From: Clytia hemisphaerica
Lineage: Eukaryota; Cnidaria; Hydrozoa; Leptothecata; Clytiidae
DNA length: 64,000 nucleotides
Assembly (NCBI GenBank): GCA_902728285.1
Contig: CACVBU010000956.1
Location: forward strand, 1,400,642 to 1,464,641
Direction of reading: 5' to 3'
The translations under genes were made by a program, and so were the position numbers. The notes below the pieces were generated by a model. The model had not been told where the DNA came from. It saw only the letters and a list, made by a program, of their open reading frames with translations, and did no database searches. Shown in pieces: positions 45,178 through 57,699 of this stretch (position 1 is the first letter of the stretch; every line of letters starts with the position of its first letter).

Positions 45178-48100
45178 TTAGCTGAAATCATCTTCACTCA
45201 AGCCAAACGTTTCATATTCAGCATTCATATTACGTTCACTTTCGTCCTCAGAGTTCTCTAAATATTCAGTGGAACCTGTATCGACATTCAAATGATTTGA
45301 TGGTGTTGGTTGAAGATTGGTCGAGTCTGGTTTTGGCGATGTTGGTTTGGGTGATAGCTCAGATTCCCAATCTTCATCTGCTTGATGAAGAGAATGAGGG
45401 TTTGACAATTGAATGCTGGGATTTGTCGCTCCAATCGATGACTGTTGGCTGCTGTTGGTATTGTTCTTAGATCTCGATGCAGTGTCAATCTCCATTGATG
45501 GCTGTGATGTCTTGTTAGTTTTTGGTGTAGTAATAGAGTCGGAGAAGTATGAGCTGCTTTGCGGTAGTATGGGTGGATTGTTGGGTCTGGATTGTTTTTG
45601 AGCGAGTTCGGCACTCTAGAAAACAAAATTTTAATACACTCTTTTTTTATAAGCATACTTAGGCTAAAATTCGGTAAAAAATAAGGATAATGCTAAGCAT
45701 ACTTTCAAGCTGGAATGCATAAAAATTCGTGCAGCTTTTCTAAAATGCTGACCTTTTAGGGTTACTTTTAAAGCTGTTTGAGCTTTCTTAGCCCAAACAT
45801 TTTTGCCTGCAGCACCAAGTTACAAAGAAAACTTGCATTTTTATGAGCTGAATCAAAGTTTCGACTTAAAATTCAAAATTTTCATGATCCCAAAGCAAAT
45901 CAACAAATCGAAGTCTAAGCATATAATTATGCATAAATTAAGAGTGAAAATGAGATTTCGATGAACATATTGAGCCTCGACCCGATTTTCTTGTATGCTT
46001 ATAAAAAAGAGAGTGTATTATAGAAGTGAAAATTCTAAGAAAAAGCTTCTATTTTCAATATTTCTCGTGCTATTTTCTAGAGGAAAAGTAGCTCCTTAGA
46101 AATTTTTGTGTTCAAATTGTTGATTCATTTATTAAAAGTATTTAAGGAACCTGTTGGAGTTGTTTTTCTTGAAAACGAAACAGTGTCGTTGATTTTCCAT
46201 TCTTTAGCTTGTCAACAACCATCTCAATGTATCTTTCAGCAATATCAGATCTGATTTCTCTGGTTGCTTTTTCAGAGCGAAACCAAGGGGTATCACTGGC
46301 CATAGCTGAGCTAATGATATTAACTTCGCATTGAGCAGATAGTGGTCCAGAACGTCTTTTAACTTTGGATATGACCTCCAAAACACCACCAGCAACCCAT
46401 GTTCCATCAGTTAGCTTGTGTTTGACGATCAAGAATTTTGGACCCTTCGTTTTAGCCCATTCTCTTTCGAATATAGCTGCGTCAGAATCAATAAAAAGGA
46501 AGTGTCCGTTTTGTGCAGTTTTCAACAAACTTGGAAAAAACTTTCCTTCTCTTTCTGATACAATGGTTGAAAAGAATCTCGCAGTTGGGTCTGAAAGTAA
46601 AGGATTAGATAAATTTCTCAATTCACGTGCTGTCCAGTCTGCTTTTGATTCTGTGGAAATAGTTTGATAGCTTGGTACTATGAAGCTTTTCGTTTTTTTG
46701 ACTTCCTCCATCGATTTGTTTAACATTTCTTTTGAAGCTGCATTCGAGTGACGTGAACCACCAAGACTATCTGTACTTTTACCTGGAGATATCATTTGTT
46801 TACGAAACTCCTCTGTTTCACGGTTGATTTCATCCAGAAATTCTGTACTACATAAATTACTTGGAGGTTGATTCTCTATAGTTGGTGGAGGAGGAGACAA
46901 GTTTGAAGTTAGAGAAGGCACAGTGACCTGTGGTTGTAGATTTGTCGGTAAGGGTGGTGATTTGGGTTGCATGGCTGGGAGAGGATGCAAGTTTGAAGTT
47001 AGAGGGGGCATTGTAGGGTGCGGTTGTAGATGTGTCGGTAAGGGTGGTGATTTGGGTTGCATGGCTGGGAGAGGAGGCAAGTTTGAAGTTAGAGGGGGCA
47101 TTGTAGGGTGCGGTTGTAGATTTGGCGGTAAAGCAGTTGGTTGTGTAATACCCATTTGCATCTGGCGTAGATTTTCAGCTTTAAATTGCTGCTCTAATTG
47201 CTGTTTCATAACATGCAAATTTTGTATTTGATTTTGATCAAGAAGTCCACTTGGCATTTGAAGGCATCTTTTGATTGCCTCCAGCTGTTGTATTTTCACA
47301 TTAAAATCATTCCCAGATAATACAGGATTCGAAACGTTCCCCATAACAGGTTGTTGGGGAATTCCTTGTTGGGGAACTCCTTGTTGGGGAACTCCTTGTT
47401 GGGGAATTCCTTGTTGGGGAATTCCTTGTTGGGGAATTCCTTGTTGGGGAATTCCTTGTTGGGGAATTCCTTGTTGGGGAATTCCTTGTTGGGGAATTCC
47501 TTGTTGGGGAATTCCTTGTTCGGGAATTCCTTGTTGGTTATTGAATTGCCCAGGTCTTGGAGATCTAGTGCCAAAAGGGTTAAAAGACTGAGGTGGAGTG
47601 AAGTTTGCTGGCTCGAGATTATTCATTGATGGTTGATGGCCTCGAGATGTAGAAGGTTGATGAAGAAAACTTGGTGGAAGAACTGGTCTACCACGAGATT
47701 CTGACTCTTGTTTGATTTGCTGCTGGATGTTAAAAATCTGTAACAACAGTCCTTGAATAGCCTGATCTCTTTCAGCTGGAGGAGATTTTTGCAAAATAAT
47801 GTCTTTTTGTTGAATCAAATCACTCAATTGTTGCTCGAGTTTAGAGATTTGTTCTGCATTCTGATGTGTTGGCGCATTTGTTGTTTCGGTTGATGGTTTA
47901 CCCAACAATGCATTTTTAAGTTGCCCTTCTCCCATGCTGTTATTAGGACTGTCAAAAGCATTATCATCCAAAGGCGATATTTGAAAATGCTCTTCTGCTC
48001 CTGGTGTTTTGCTCTCACCCCAGTCGACATCTGAGCTTGTTCTCTCAGGGATTTTGATGGGTGGCAAGGATGGGGCTTCTTTATTAGGGTTGGCCTGTTC

Positions 48101-51100
48101 TGTAGTGTCCTTGTTACATTTTTCTGGTGTTATGTCTTGTTGTGCATCTTGTATTGATTCTTTTGAAGGCAAAGTGGCGGTTTTTTTCTCATCTGAAGAT
48201 TTATTAGCTTCCTCTTTTGGTTTCTCTGTAATTTTATCCTCTTTTGAACTGCTGACACTGTTGTTTCGTATGACTGCTGATACTGATGTTATGTCTTGAT
48301 CTCCTTCATGAACACGTATATCTCTTGACTTAATACTGTCAGGTTTTGATTGATCCTGAAAAAAAAATTGGAAACCTCAAGTTAAAGAAGTAAATTTATT
48401 GTAGAAAGTCTTCTTTGTAAAATGAATCTTCTGTTAAAAACATTGCAATATCCTTTGCTTTAAAAACTTTTGGTTTTTTAATCTAAATCATACCTTTCTT
48501 CCTTGTGAATTAGAGCAACCTTGAAAAACAAAATTAGATGAGGTTGAAAAGGCCAAATAAGAAACAAAGAAACATAAAACAAAATATCAATTAATTAACT
48601 AATCAAAGTCCTTTAAATTTAAAGTGTGCACTCGCTTTTGCCCCCATATGGAAACCAAGGAAATTACTCTCACCAAGCTGACAAAGAAGAGTGCTACTTA
48701 AAAGCATCAAGAGGGCTAGAGCTAAAAGAAAACCAGAATATTTTCATCTTTACAAAACCAAAACAAAGCCTTAATAACATATCACACCTGAAAGAATTTG
48801 TTCATTTATAATAACTGGTGGTGAATCAAGAATAGTTTCCAGTTTTCCAAGTGCAAACTTTTCATTGTCTCTATCGATCAATTTCTGAACAGTGAAATTC
48901 AATACTTTCTTCTTGACCAAATCACTGAATTTCCATTTTAACTGAAACATGAAAAATGAATGTGATACACTTGCAAAGAACTGCACATTTATAATAATCG
49001 GATAAACAATGTGGATATTGAAATTAATAGTTATAGAAAAGCGTTCACGCCATTAGAAATTCCTTACCAAAAGATCTCTAACATCATCGTCATAACAAAT
49101 GTAGTACTAAAAAAGCTTTCTGGGATGCATGATCTTCATATTGACAGAAAATAATTTTGATTTTTGGCATGATTTTACTAGCATTGTGCAAAATTTTTTC
49201 TAGTCAACCATACTGAAATTGGAAACAGTAATTATTTTTCAAGAATTAGGTTGGACTTAAAAAATTCCTGGTTTGCCGTCACCCGACCTTAGATTTTGGA
49301 GGTGGGTTGGTTGGTTGGAATTTTTTATTTATTTTGGTCATTCAATGGAATTTTTGTCTACATTTTGTAATTTTGAAAAAAAAATTCTCTTCGTTGAAAT
49401 GGTTTTAGATTGGCAAGGTTGGAGAAGAGTCGCCGGTCGACAAACCAACATTTTTTAAAATCCAGTCTTATCAAAATTCTCTTTGTAAACCACAAACCTC
49501 ATAATCGATTTTCACTTTGTCTTCTGATAGGGTGCAATGGAATGCCATGTAGGGTATTTTTTCAAAACCTTCGGGAACTAGTGACAATTTACTTTTTGCG
49601 CATTCCTCTGATCTACCAATATCAATGAATTGAACACGAACCTAAAAATATTATAAAAGTAGAATGTTATTTTCCACGACAGCTTATTTCTGGTAGAATT
49701 GAAATAAATAAATAACATTGATAGCTTTTTTAATACAACTCATTGGGAATTAGTAATAAAGAAAATTTAATACTCACAGTACTTTGATTAACATCTTTGA
49801 TAACTTTTGCCCTCATCCAAAGATTATTTTGGGAGGACTTTACACAAACCATTTTGGAATAATCATCAACAACCCAAAGTTCTCTGTCTTTCATGGTTCC
49901 CTGTCTGCGAAGATATAAACAAAGTTGGGGTCGATGAACAGTGAAATCTCAATGAACGATAAAATCCCAAAAAGCCATTTTTCTTGCATACTTTCTGGGA
50001 CTTTTCAAATCAGAAAAAGTGAGGTTATCCAGAGAAAAGCTGGAAACAGAAAAAAAGTGGAACAGACAGTCAGATGGAGGAAAAACTCAGGTAGTTCCAA
50101 TGATACTAGAAATTTCATAACTATCCAGTCTCTATTTTATGAATTATCAATTTCTCCTCATCAATCAGTTTCTTAAGAAAGATCATTATTAAGCAAATTG
50201 AATCATGCCTTTTTTGCTTTTGAGAAGGTTAACCCTTTAACTACCGATGTCGGCATATCCCGACATGAGCACTTTCAATTTCTTTGCCGATGTCGGAATT
50301 TGCCGACATGGGCACTTTCCATTTCTTTGCCGCAAAATTTAACACTTCTACAAAGATTTTGTATTAGATGGTTTGAAATGAAAAAAGATAATAGTTAAAA
50401 GCTTTTCTATGTTCAAAAATAACTATTCAACAATGTTCAACTCAAAATTATAGTCCTTGGCTGATACTTCATATATTATTCAGAAAATGAAGTCAAAATC
50501 GCTACCTTTTGCCCATGTCGGCATATGCCGACATCTGGCAAATAGGTCGAACCTTAAAAAATATGCACGGCAGTTAAAGCGTTAAAAATACATTGTCTCT
50601 GCAAATGATTAAACTTTATACCTTAGCTTTTCAGAAAGGGGTTCAAGTTTATCTTGCATGAAACCAGTTTCAACATTAGAAGCCCAGAAAGTACCATCAA
50701 CTTGCAAAGGGCTTGTCACTTCCACTTTATACTTTACCCCAACCTTTGCCCCTGAAAAGTTAAATTATAAATAAATGGAAAGCCATGTCCACCATTTTAG
50801 TTATACTGCAGAATTTTTGTAAGAATCTTCATATTCAGGCAATTTTCTTTACTTGTATTATAATGCAAATTACATAGCTTATTCTTCATCATTGAGGAGA
50901 AGTAGATGACATAAATGAATTTACTTCGAAATAAACAAAGCCAAAGATCTCCATAAAGATTACCAAAAATTCTTGTAATTAAGATTTCTAAATTTAGTAA
51001 TTCACTGGTACATTGCAGAAAGCATTAAATTAATGAAGGACTTCTTAAGGCTCAATTGAACGAGCTGTATCACAAAGTGATATATAATTCTCTTACCTGA

Positions 51101-53081
51101 AGTGCACATCAGTTCAGTGATAAATTTATCATTGTCTAGTAAAATATAATCATTTTCTTGTGGATTAGTCTTTTGAACAGTGGCTTCACTCTTTTCCTCT
51201 TTGATTTCTCCCTGATTTAATTCGCTATTGATGTCTGTTTTTGGTTTCAGCTTTTGCTCTTTTTCATCTTGCTGTGGTAGTTCTAAGCAACCAATAAAAC
51301 ATATTTATAGATACCACAATGCTATATATTTTACAGAAATAAAAAGAGTACAAGAGCCCAAACTAAGTTGAGATAAAAAGTGAAAATCATTTCAATCTGA
51401 AATTGTAAAGACGATTTAAAAATCCTCATTTCCATATTTAAACATTATTCAAAAATACCTTCTGGTTTTCAAAGTAACTTTTTTACCAAAAAAATAGAAC
51501 TTCTTGAGAGGATTGGATGATGTTTGTTAGTTTCAAATTCAACAGCACAAACTTCTTCAACTCAACTCAAAACACTCCTTTTCCATGAAAATTCTTAAAA
51601 GTTCAGTAGCTTAAAAAAGCGGGCAATGTCTTTTTTTGCTTTGCTTGCTTAAAAATATTGTCAAATTACCTTGAAAAGATGATTCACAGCACTATAGTTT
51701 TTGAGCAAAATTATGAAAATGAGGAAAAAAGAGCTTTTTCCTTACTTTGGTGCTAAAAACGTTTTTGGTACATACTTAAACTTAGAGTTACTAAAAATTT
51801 AATATTGTCGACAAGCTGAATATGCTGATTGGACCTGATGATGAAAAAATTCAATAAAAAGCAAAACTGGCTCAGAGGTAGGTCTAATGATATCTTGAAA
51901 ATTGAAAAATTGAATCACTGTTTGACCTTGAGAAATGAGAAAATGAATGCACACTTAATCAAATACACTTACAAAATAAACTTTTAGCAAATAAAAAAGT
52001 ACCTTTTCTTCGAACACAAGTTTTGAGAATACCCTGAAGATATTCAGTGACATTGACTTGATCAATATCAAGTGATAATTCTTTAACCTGAATAATAGAC
52101 ATAAAAGAGATTTTAAATACATATGAAATTTAATGTTCTTGATTGCATTCATAATTGCCTGAATTATTAATGACATAAAGTATGATTATTTTGAAATGGA
52201 AGTTCATTGACATTCCATGTATAATTTCAAAAATATGAAATTTAGCACAAGGCTTCCTAAAGTCCATCTAAAGACTACCAAGCTAAAAATTTGTTGCAGC
52301 ACAAAAACTGTGTGTCAATTAATAAAAATTTGAAATTGTCTAAAAACCTTTACCTTTTTGAGGGCAACAAGGGCATTTTCTAAAGCATTTGTCAACTCTA
52401 GTAATCCATCCAACTTCTTCTGAATTTCCTAGAAGTGACCAATTATAATATTCAAAATTCAAATTAAATATCAAAACTGTTCAAAAGAAAGGTCATAGAT
52501 TTTATGACAGCATGTGTACAACTATAAAAAAGTTCTTTTGTTTCGATTACCTTCTAATTATTTGCTCTTAAATTAAGACTTGGATCACTTTTTGATCATC
52601 TTTTATTATAAACAAAGGAAAAGCTAACAAAAAGTCAGAGTCAAAAGACCAAGGTTTTTTATCATTAAACAAATCAAGTATTCAGCAACAAAACATAATG
52701 TATTACCTTTTCACAGTCTCTGATTAACGTAACATCCATTTCATCAGCCAAGCCTTTTTTTTTTAACTGGCTTAAAGAATCAGATAAATAACATATTATT
52801 ACATGACATATCTGCCTTCAAGAAACTATTGAATATATCAAATTTGCAGCAGCACTGAATCGACGGGTGAAAAGTCCCATTATTTTCACAATAATTCCAA
52901 TATGAAAGCTTTACATGCCAAAATGATTTTTGGTCAGCCAAAGCTGAGCATTCATTTACGCATTTTCAGGGGAAGACGAAAAAAAGTGTTAACCTGATTT
53001 CACTTTCGATTTCTTCCTTGGATTATCGGGGAACCAGCCCGATCGCCTGGCGACCTGGAGCTTGATTTTATGCTTGGCCAT
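45178..53081 (-). CDS. Tudor-domain protein with long repeat-rich disordered region, 12 exons
   Basis: Tudor domains read methylated arginine or lysine, often in RNA or piRNA granules; the role here is inferred. From the start (53081, MAKHKIKLQVARRSGW) exons are 53081-52994, 52753-52707, 52428-52354, 52087-52003, 51282-51097, 50751-50622, 49904-49778, 49641-49498, 48941-48788, 48519-48494, 48355-46151 and 45615-45178. Phases join and give about 1234 aa. The N-terminal part is basic, then a short coiled coil (LDGLLELTNALENAL). The extended Tudor unit shows VDGTFWASNVETGF, LWMRAKVI, VQFIDIGRSEECA and IPYMAFHCTL. Exon 11 (735 codons) is Pro/Gln-rich with two internal repeats, then an unrecognised globular-looking block (FFPSLLKTAQNGHFLFIDSD, TWVAGGVLEVISKVK). 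The tail is acidic. The exon 2 acceptor is a poly-A run followed by AG, so the first junction is less sure. Confidence 0.85.
46890..47135 (-). repeat. Coding tandem repeat of about 35 residues
   Basis: About two and a half copies of a 105-bp unit lie in the large Tudor-gene exon. They code PTMPPLTSNL, PLPAMQPKSPPLPT and LQPHP-type blocks. The copies are nearly identical at the DNA level, pointing to recent duplication. Confidence 0.88.
47350..47540 (-). repeat. 15-bp coding minisatellite, QQGIP repeat
   Basis: About 13 units of 15 bp (TTGTTGGGGAATTCC on the + strand) code QQGIP, with QQGVP twice and EQGIP once. Each common unit carries a GAATTC. The array stays in frame with the Tudor gene. 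Open frames on the opposite strand here are shadows. Confidence 0.95.
50232..50581. mobile_element. 350-bp piggyBac-type MITE with TTAA target
   Basis: TTAA (50228-50231) is followed by CCCTTTAACTACCG, and the other end is CGGCAGTTAAAGCG followed by TTAA (50582-50585). CCCTTT next to TTAA is typical of piggyBac termini. Three internal palindromes (like ATGTCGGCATATGCCGACAT) lie near the ends. It is in a Tudor-gene intron. Confidence 0.88.
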
Positions 53082-53479
53082 AGAGGATTAGGATGTAAAA
53101 AGTTTTTAGCCAATCAAAAAGCGATATTGCTCGGAGATCCTGGTAACGAAATGTTAGACAACAAAGAACTTTTCACAAGCTTTCAAAGAAATGTAAATAC
53201 ATAGACATATGAACATTTAGAAAGACTCGCAATGGCTATTTTCTTTTGTTCTAACCGTACATGTTGAACTGGTGGTATATTCATAAAAATTCTCTTTTGT
53301 TAATATTTTGATGATAAAAAATGTGACGTAACGATGTTTTGCGAAAGGGGAGATAATTATGCGTGAAAGTATGGAATAAATTTTCTTCCATGTATTTGTT
53401 ATTCTTGTGTTTGTAGAGAAATATTTCAGTCACGAATGCTTTTTGTCGATTCATGGTAAAAATCAAAAAGCATAACATA
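53082..53479. promoter_or_regulatory. 5' flank of the Tudor gene
   Basis: The minus-strand start codon at 53081 places the promoter here. No TATA box or other motif is clear. The call is positional. Confidence 0.35.
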
Positions 53480-54626
53480 TGTGTCGCTGCAAGCGATTTA
53501 GAGCACATTCAAGATCGGCCAGCATCGGCCAAGTAATTCTACGGCCAAAATCGGCCTAGTTCGGCCAGGTCCGGTTCGGATCGGCCAAGTCCGGTCTGGA
53601 TCGGCCAATAACGGCCCAGGTCCGGTTTTGTTAAGTTACAAACCTGATAAAACAAAAACAGTGATGTTCGGCCAATGTAAGACCGGTCTAGGCTGATATG
53701 GTCCGGTCCAGGCCGATACAAACCGGTCCAGAACGTTTTACAGAAGCCAAAATACTGATTATAAGCAAAATTGTTTTCAAACAGTTTTTTCGTCGTAAAT
53801 GACATACTCCCCTGTATTTCATAACCTTGACTCACTCGCTCTTATGAATCCATTTAGAAAAGATTATTAGAAATCCTCCTTAGAATAGAATTGCACTGTG
53901 TCCCTTCGTTAGTTTATTTAGACATCCCTGTTTCATTTACATATATCTATCTCCCCTGTTAAAACTTGCATGTCAATATTTTTCTTCGTATTTCATATAC
54001 AGCTAGTAAAGTAAGACCAAAACCAAATTGAACAATTGGTTGTTTCGACCTTTTAACTAACGACAGCTTAATCTCTCAAAAAGAAACTGTTACTTGCCTT
54101 TTCCTTTGCTGATATTCCAATAATACAGTTATCTTGATAATTTATAATCTTAATTTTTAGCTCATGAAAAATTATTCTCGTGACGGTTTTCACTCTAGTG
54201 AAAACATAAAAATAAAAATACTTCCACCTTCTTGCTTCTGTTGTGGTACTTTTCCTTTTGCTTTTGTTTAAGAGTCAGAGACTTTTCAAAACATTTGAAC
54301 GTTCTCTGGAGTTCATTCGAACACTTAACAAAAAGATTCGAAAGTTTTTAGGCACTCGAAAATGTAAACAAAAAAATACCGTCATACGAAAAAGATTTGC
54401 TTGTTTGTTTTCAGACCGGACTTGGCCGAATTTGGCCGATTTGGACCGGTCTAGATCGGCCTTTGTTTAGAGAAAAGATTAAGAAACATGGCTCAGCTAA
54501 GATCGGCCTAGATTGGCCCAGATCGGTCAACATCGGCCAGGAACGGTCCAGACCGATCGGCCAAAAGTTCGGCTTTTTAAGGATCGGCCCATTTTCAATG
54601 TGCTCCAAATCGCGTGCAGGGACACA
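53480..54626. mobile_element. 1.15-kb inverted-repeat element with clustered CGGCC motifs
   Basis: About 45-base ends match in inverted form: TGTGTCGCTGCAAGCGATTT against TGTGTCCCTGCACGCGATTT, continuing GAGCACATT. TA flanks both ends. Just inside each end lies about 200 bp packed with ATCGGCC, CCGGTC and GGTCCGG motifs. The central 650 bp is AT-rich and codes nothing recognisable. Confidence 0.82.
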
Positions 54627-55795
54627 TATAGAAAATTTTCAAAAAACTCTTGCGAAATTGAATTTATGAAGCAAAAGTTTTAAGTTTGTTTTCAATGGTT
54701 TTACTTGGTTTTACCTGTAACTCATTGATTTATAATGCAATTATATGTTTAATTAAGTGTATTCAGAACATTTAATTTTATGGATTAAAACCTCCCAATT
54801 ACTTACTTAATTTCCATGTTAACAAAAAAGGCTACAAGCCCCCTAGATTGATTGATAAATAAAAGTAGCTTTCACAAAATATCACTAATTATGCAAAAAC
54901 AAAATAAAGAAAAAAATTACTGACAAAAAACACTGTAACTTAGGAATGCTAAAACATTGTTAATGCTTCTTTTAATTCAGTCTCTATACAATGACATTCA
55001 AGATTCATTCTACTCATTCTAGTTGAGAGTAATGAAATTTTTGTCAAAGTTTTCATCGGTTTGATCATTTCTTGCTTCCCTTTGCGCTCTAGACCTTCTA
55101 AGCTAAGCTTTTTGGCTGACCTTCCAGCCTCTGCTGGTTTATTTTTATTCAAACAATTTTAAAGGTGCAAAATTCATATCTTTAAAGTTCCAAACACTTG
55201 GGGAACATTCACATTGTATTCAGGGACTATGTCAACCGGAAAGTTTTTATCTTGACCGTACAATATGCATATAAAATGTGTGGTCTGAGAAGGGCGACGG
55301 GAGAACAACAAAAATGTGCCTGTTTGAAACAATCTTTGCAGAGTAATTCAAACTAAAAATTGAATACAAAAGAAAACTATCAAAATGGATGTGATGAAAT
55401 GCTAGGCTATGAACATAGACAACTGAATGCTAGAAATTTGGACTATAAACATAGAAAATTAGAGACTTAAGGAAAAATTGATCAAGACAAAAACATGCTT
55501 TACCAAGCATAACTTTGGCGACCAAGTTTCTTAGAGTAGAGAAGGCGTTTTGAAATGTGTAAACACACACAGAACCTTACTCATACCTCTCTTAAGAACT
55601 GATTTCTTTGAACAAGAAAGTTTCACTGCACATCACTTTTATCAAAATATATAATTACCCTAGAGACATAAAAATGATACTAAACTGAAATGATGTCTTA
55701 ATTACTAAACATAAAATCAAAACAAATTGATAATTACTTAAATGAAAAGATACAACCATTTCACACTCCCCACAAAAGTCAATTAAACAATTTTG
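54627..55795. other. AT-rich stretch beside the BEL/Pao remnant
   Basis: No gene is supported. A 67-codon basic minus frame (54949-55152) could be decayed retroelement coding but has no diagnostic motif. I could not identify an LTR here. Confidence 0.4.
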
Positions 55796-56137
55796 TTAGC
55801 AATACAAGCCATTTGACCGATCTCGATAACAAGACTTGATTTTGACCAATGAACGAACAGCTCTTCTTGCCACTCGAAACACGTTTTCGTTGCTATTCCT
55901 ATACTTTACGTCAACCTTACGAATGATTCCATCACTATCGGTAGGTTCAAGGTTCTCCACAACTCCAAATTGATAAGTATTTGATAGCTTCGATTCAATT
56001 TTCAGAAAGAGTACAACGTCTCCTTTGCATCTGTCTTCCGTTGAAAACCATTTTGGTTGATCCATCAATTTGGGTACATGTACATGGTTTTGAAGCCAAT
56101 TTTCGAACCATGCATCAAAGATACGAGAATTTTCCAT
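55796..56137 (-). pseudogene. BEL/Pao retrotransposon remnant: C-terminal DUF5641-like end of pol
   Basis: The 113-codon frame has FDAWFENWLQNHV, then PKWF, GDVVLFLK, GVVENLEPTDSDG and VKYRNSNENVFRVARRAVRS. This order matches the C-terminal domain that follows the integrase in BEL/Pao elements. It continues the coding sense of the fragment at 57310-57590, from which it is separated by an inserted element. No protease, reverse transcriptase or gag was found. It is a dead fragment. Confidence 0.85.
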
Positions 56138-56150
56138 GATGACCTTGTTA

Positions 56151-57315
56151 TTCTAGGGGCTCAGTTAGGTCTCGTATGCACATTGGCGTATAGTCAATTT
56201 TTCTTTTGATCATGAAAGTATAGTCCTTGAAGAGTCAGAAAACGTGTGTGGCGTTATTTGGATCAGGCACAAATTTCCATAATGGCGGATTTTAGATTTT
56301 CAACCCTTTTTAGCGCTCTTGCTTGAAAAAATTTTTTTTTAACTTTAAACATAGACATATTAATACCAATCGATCACAAATTTTATGCTGATTAAGAAAA
56401 ATGTCAGAACCATGATCTGAAAATTTCGTTATCTGGAGATATGAAGCACTTTCGATTTTGATTTTTTGAAAGGACTACTTTTGGTTCCAAATTTGCGTGG
56501 CTGTTACATTTGATTGGCTTACTTGATTTACTTGAAATTTTTGGAGGGTCTTTCCTACCGTTCAAATAATAAAATTCAGGAAAATTCATTTTTTTACATG
56601 AATTTTGAAATCCATAATGGCGGATTCAAAACTTTCTTTCGTCACATGGGCTCTTAGGCTCTGCTAGCCAAAGAAAAATATTCTTTTGAGCTTAAAACCC
56701 TGCATATGAAGTACTTTCGTTTTCAAAACTTAGAAAACGTAAGTACTTCATATCTCTTGATAAGGAAATTTTTTCAAGCAAGAGGGCTAAAAAGGGTTGA
56801 AAATTTAAAATCCGCCATTATGGAAATTTGTGCCTGATCCAAATAACGGGGGAGCTACACCTAAAATTTGCCATATAAGAGGTGGGAGCCTGCTTGCTTT
56901 TCCCAACAGACGGGGGGGAGCTCTATCTTGGGGGGGGGGCCTGCATTAGTTTATGTAACTCTGGGGGCTAAATAACACTTCCTAAATATTTTTCTTTACT
57001 GTTGGTTTTTAATTTCTCTAAACCTTTATGTTTTCATGCAAAGTGTGATCTGATCCTTAAAATACAAAAATGAAGACATTCTATTGCATTCTCTAAAAGT
57101 GCACACACATAAAATAGAGCTTTGTGAATGCCATAAAAATTTTCCCCTATACTGGGACCTAATATTTTATTAGGCTGGGGGGACCTTGTTCTCAGGGGGG
57201 ACCCCAGTCGGAGCCATGACACATTTTCTGACTCTTCAAGGACTATACTTTCATGATCAAAAGAAAAAATGACCATACGCCGATGCGCATATGAGACCTA
57301 ACTCAGCCACTAGAG
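56151..57315. mobile_element. 1165-bp inverted-repeat element inserted in the BEL/Pao remnant
   Basis: Arms of about 90 bases pair: CTCAGTTAGGTCTCGTATGC with its inverse near 57290, and TGATCATGAAAGTATAGTCC with GGACTATACTTTCATGATCA. A second inner pair shares TTTCCATAATGGCGGATTTT with its inverse. TA flanks both ends (56149-56150 and 57316-57317). There is no transposase. A G-rich patch (GGGGGGGGGCC) lies near 56930. Confidence 0.85.
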
Positions 57316-57590
57316 TATGTCTGATTTGTTGGTAATAATCATCTTACCAACAGGGCTGCGTTCGTTGTTCCTACCCAATTTTAAGCAGTTGGGTGTGATG
57401 AGGTCCATTGTCTCAAAATCACTGGTGATGCTTCCCAATGCAAGTGGCAAAATATTGATGGACTTTGAGATCTTAGCACCGATTGTTTCCCATTGCATCA
57501 ACGATAATTACTCATTCCAAGCAATCTTTGAGATTGAAGCATTGACTTCTTTGAAGTGAATACAGTCGCTCTCAGGCACCAGAACCGTTG
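57310..57590 (-). pseudogene. BEL/Pao remnant: end of integrase region
   Basis: Minus-strand coding gives QWETIGAKISKSINILPLAL, then DLITPNCLKLGRNNERSPVG. The segment LITPN.L.LGRNN.RSPVG is a hallmark of the C-terminal part of BEL/Pao integrases. An in-frame stop (before LSLMQW) shows decay. The sequence resumes at 56137 beyond the inserted element. Confidence 0.85.
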
Positions 57591-57600
57591 GAAAACCAAC

Positions 57601-57671
57601 GGATCCGGCATTACTCGAAGTCACAACCATGCCATTCATGGGTATTTGCTCTACCATTGAGCTACGGGTCC
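57601..57671 (-). tRNA. tRNA-like relic (pseudogene or SINE head)
   Basis: The 71-nt minus strand begins GGACCCG and ends CGGATCC, pairing with one mismatch as an acceptor stem. GCTC-AATGGTA-GAGC is a good D arm (box A TAGCTCAATGG). An anticodon arm with one mismatch would present TGA. The T arm keeps TTCGAGT but its stem does not pair. A functional tRNA is unlikely. Confidence 0.5.
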
Positions 57672-57699
57672 ATGTGGAACTCGAGGACTCAATTGCCAA

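Noticed and set aside
45288-45656. 122-codon minus frame
   Set aside because: Alternative frame of the last Tudor-gene exon; the true frame joins the previous exon in phase.
47271-47591. Plus-strand Cys/Gly/Pro-rich frames over the QQGIP array
   Set aside because: Antisense shadows of the coding minisatellite.
54397-54669. Trp/Gly-rich frame
   Set aside because: Product of the CGGCC motif cluster in an inverted-repeat element.
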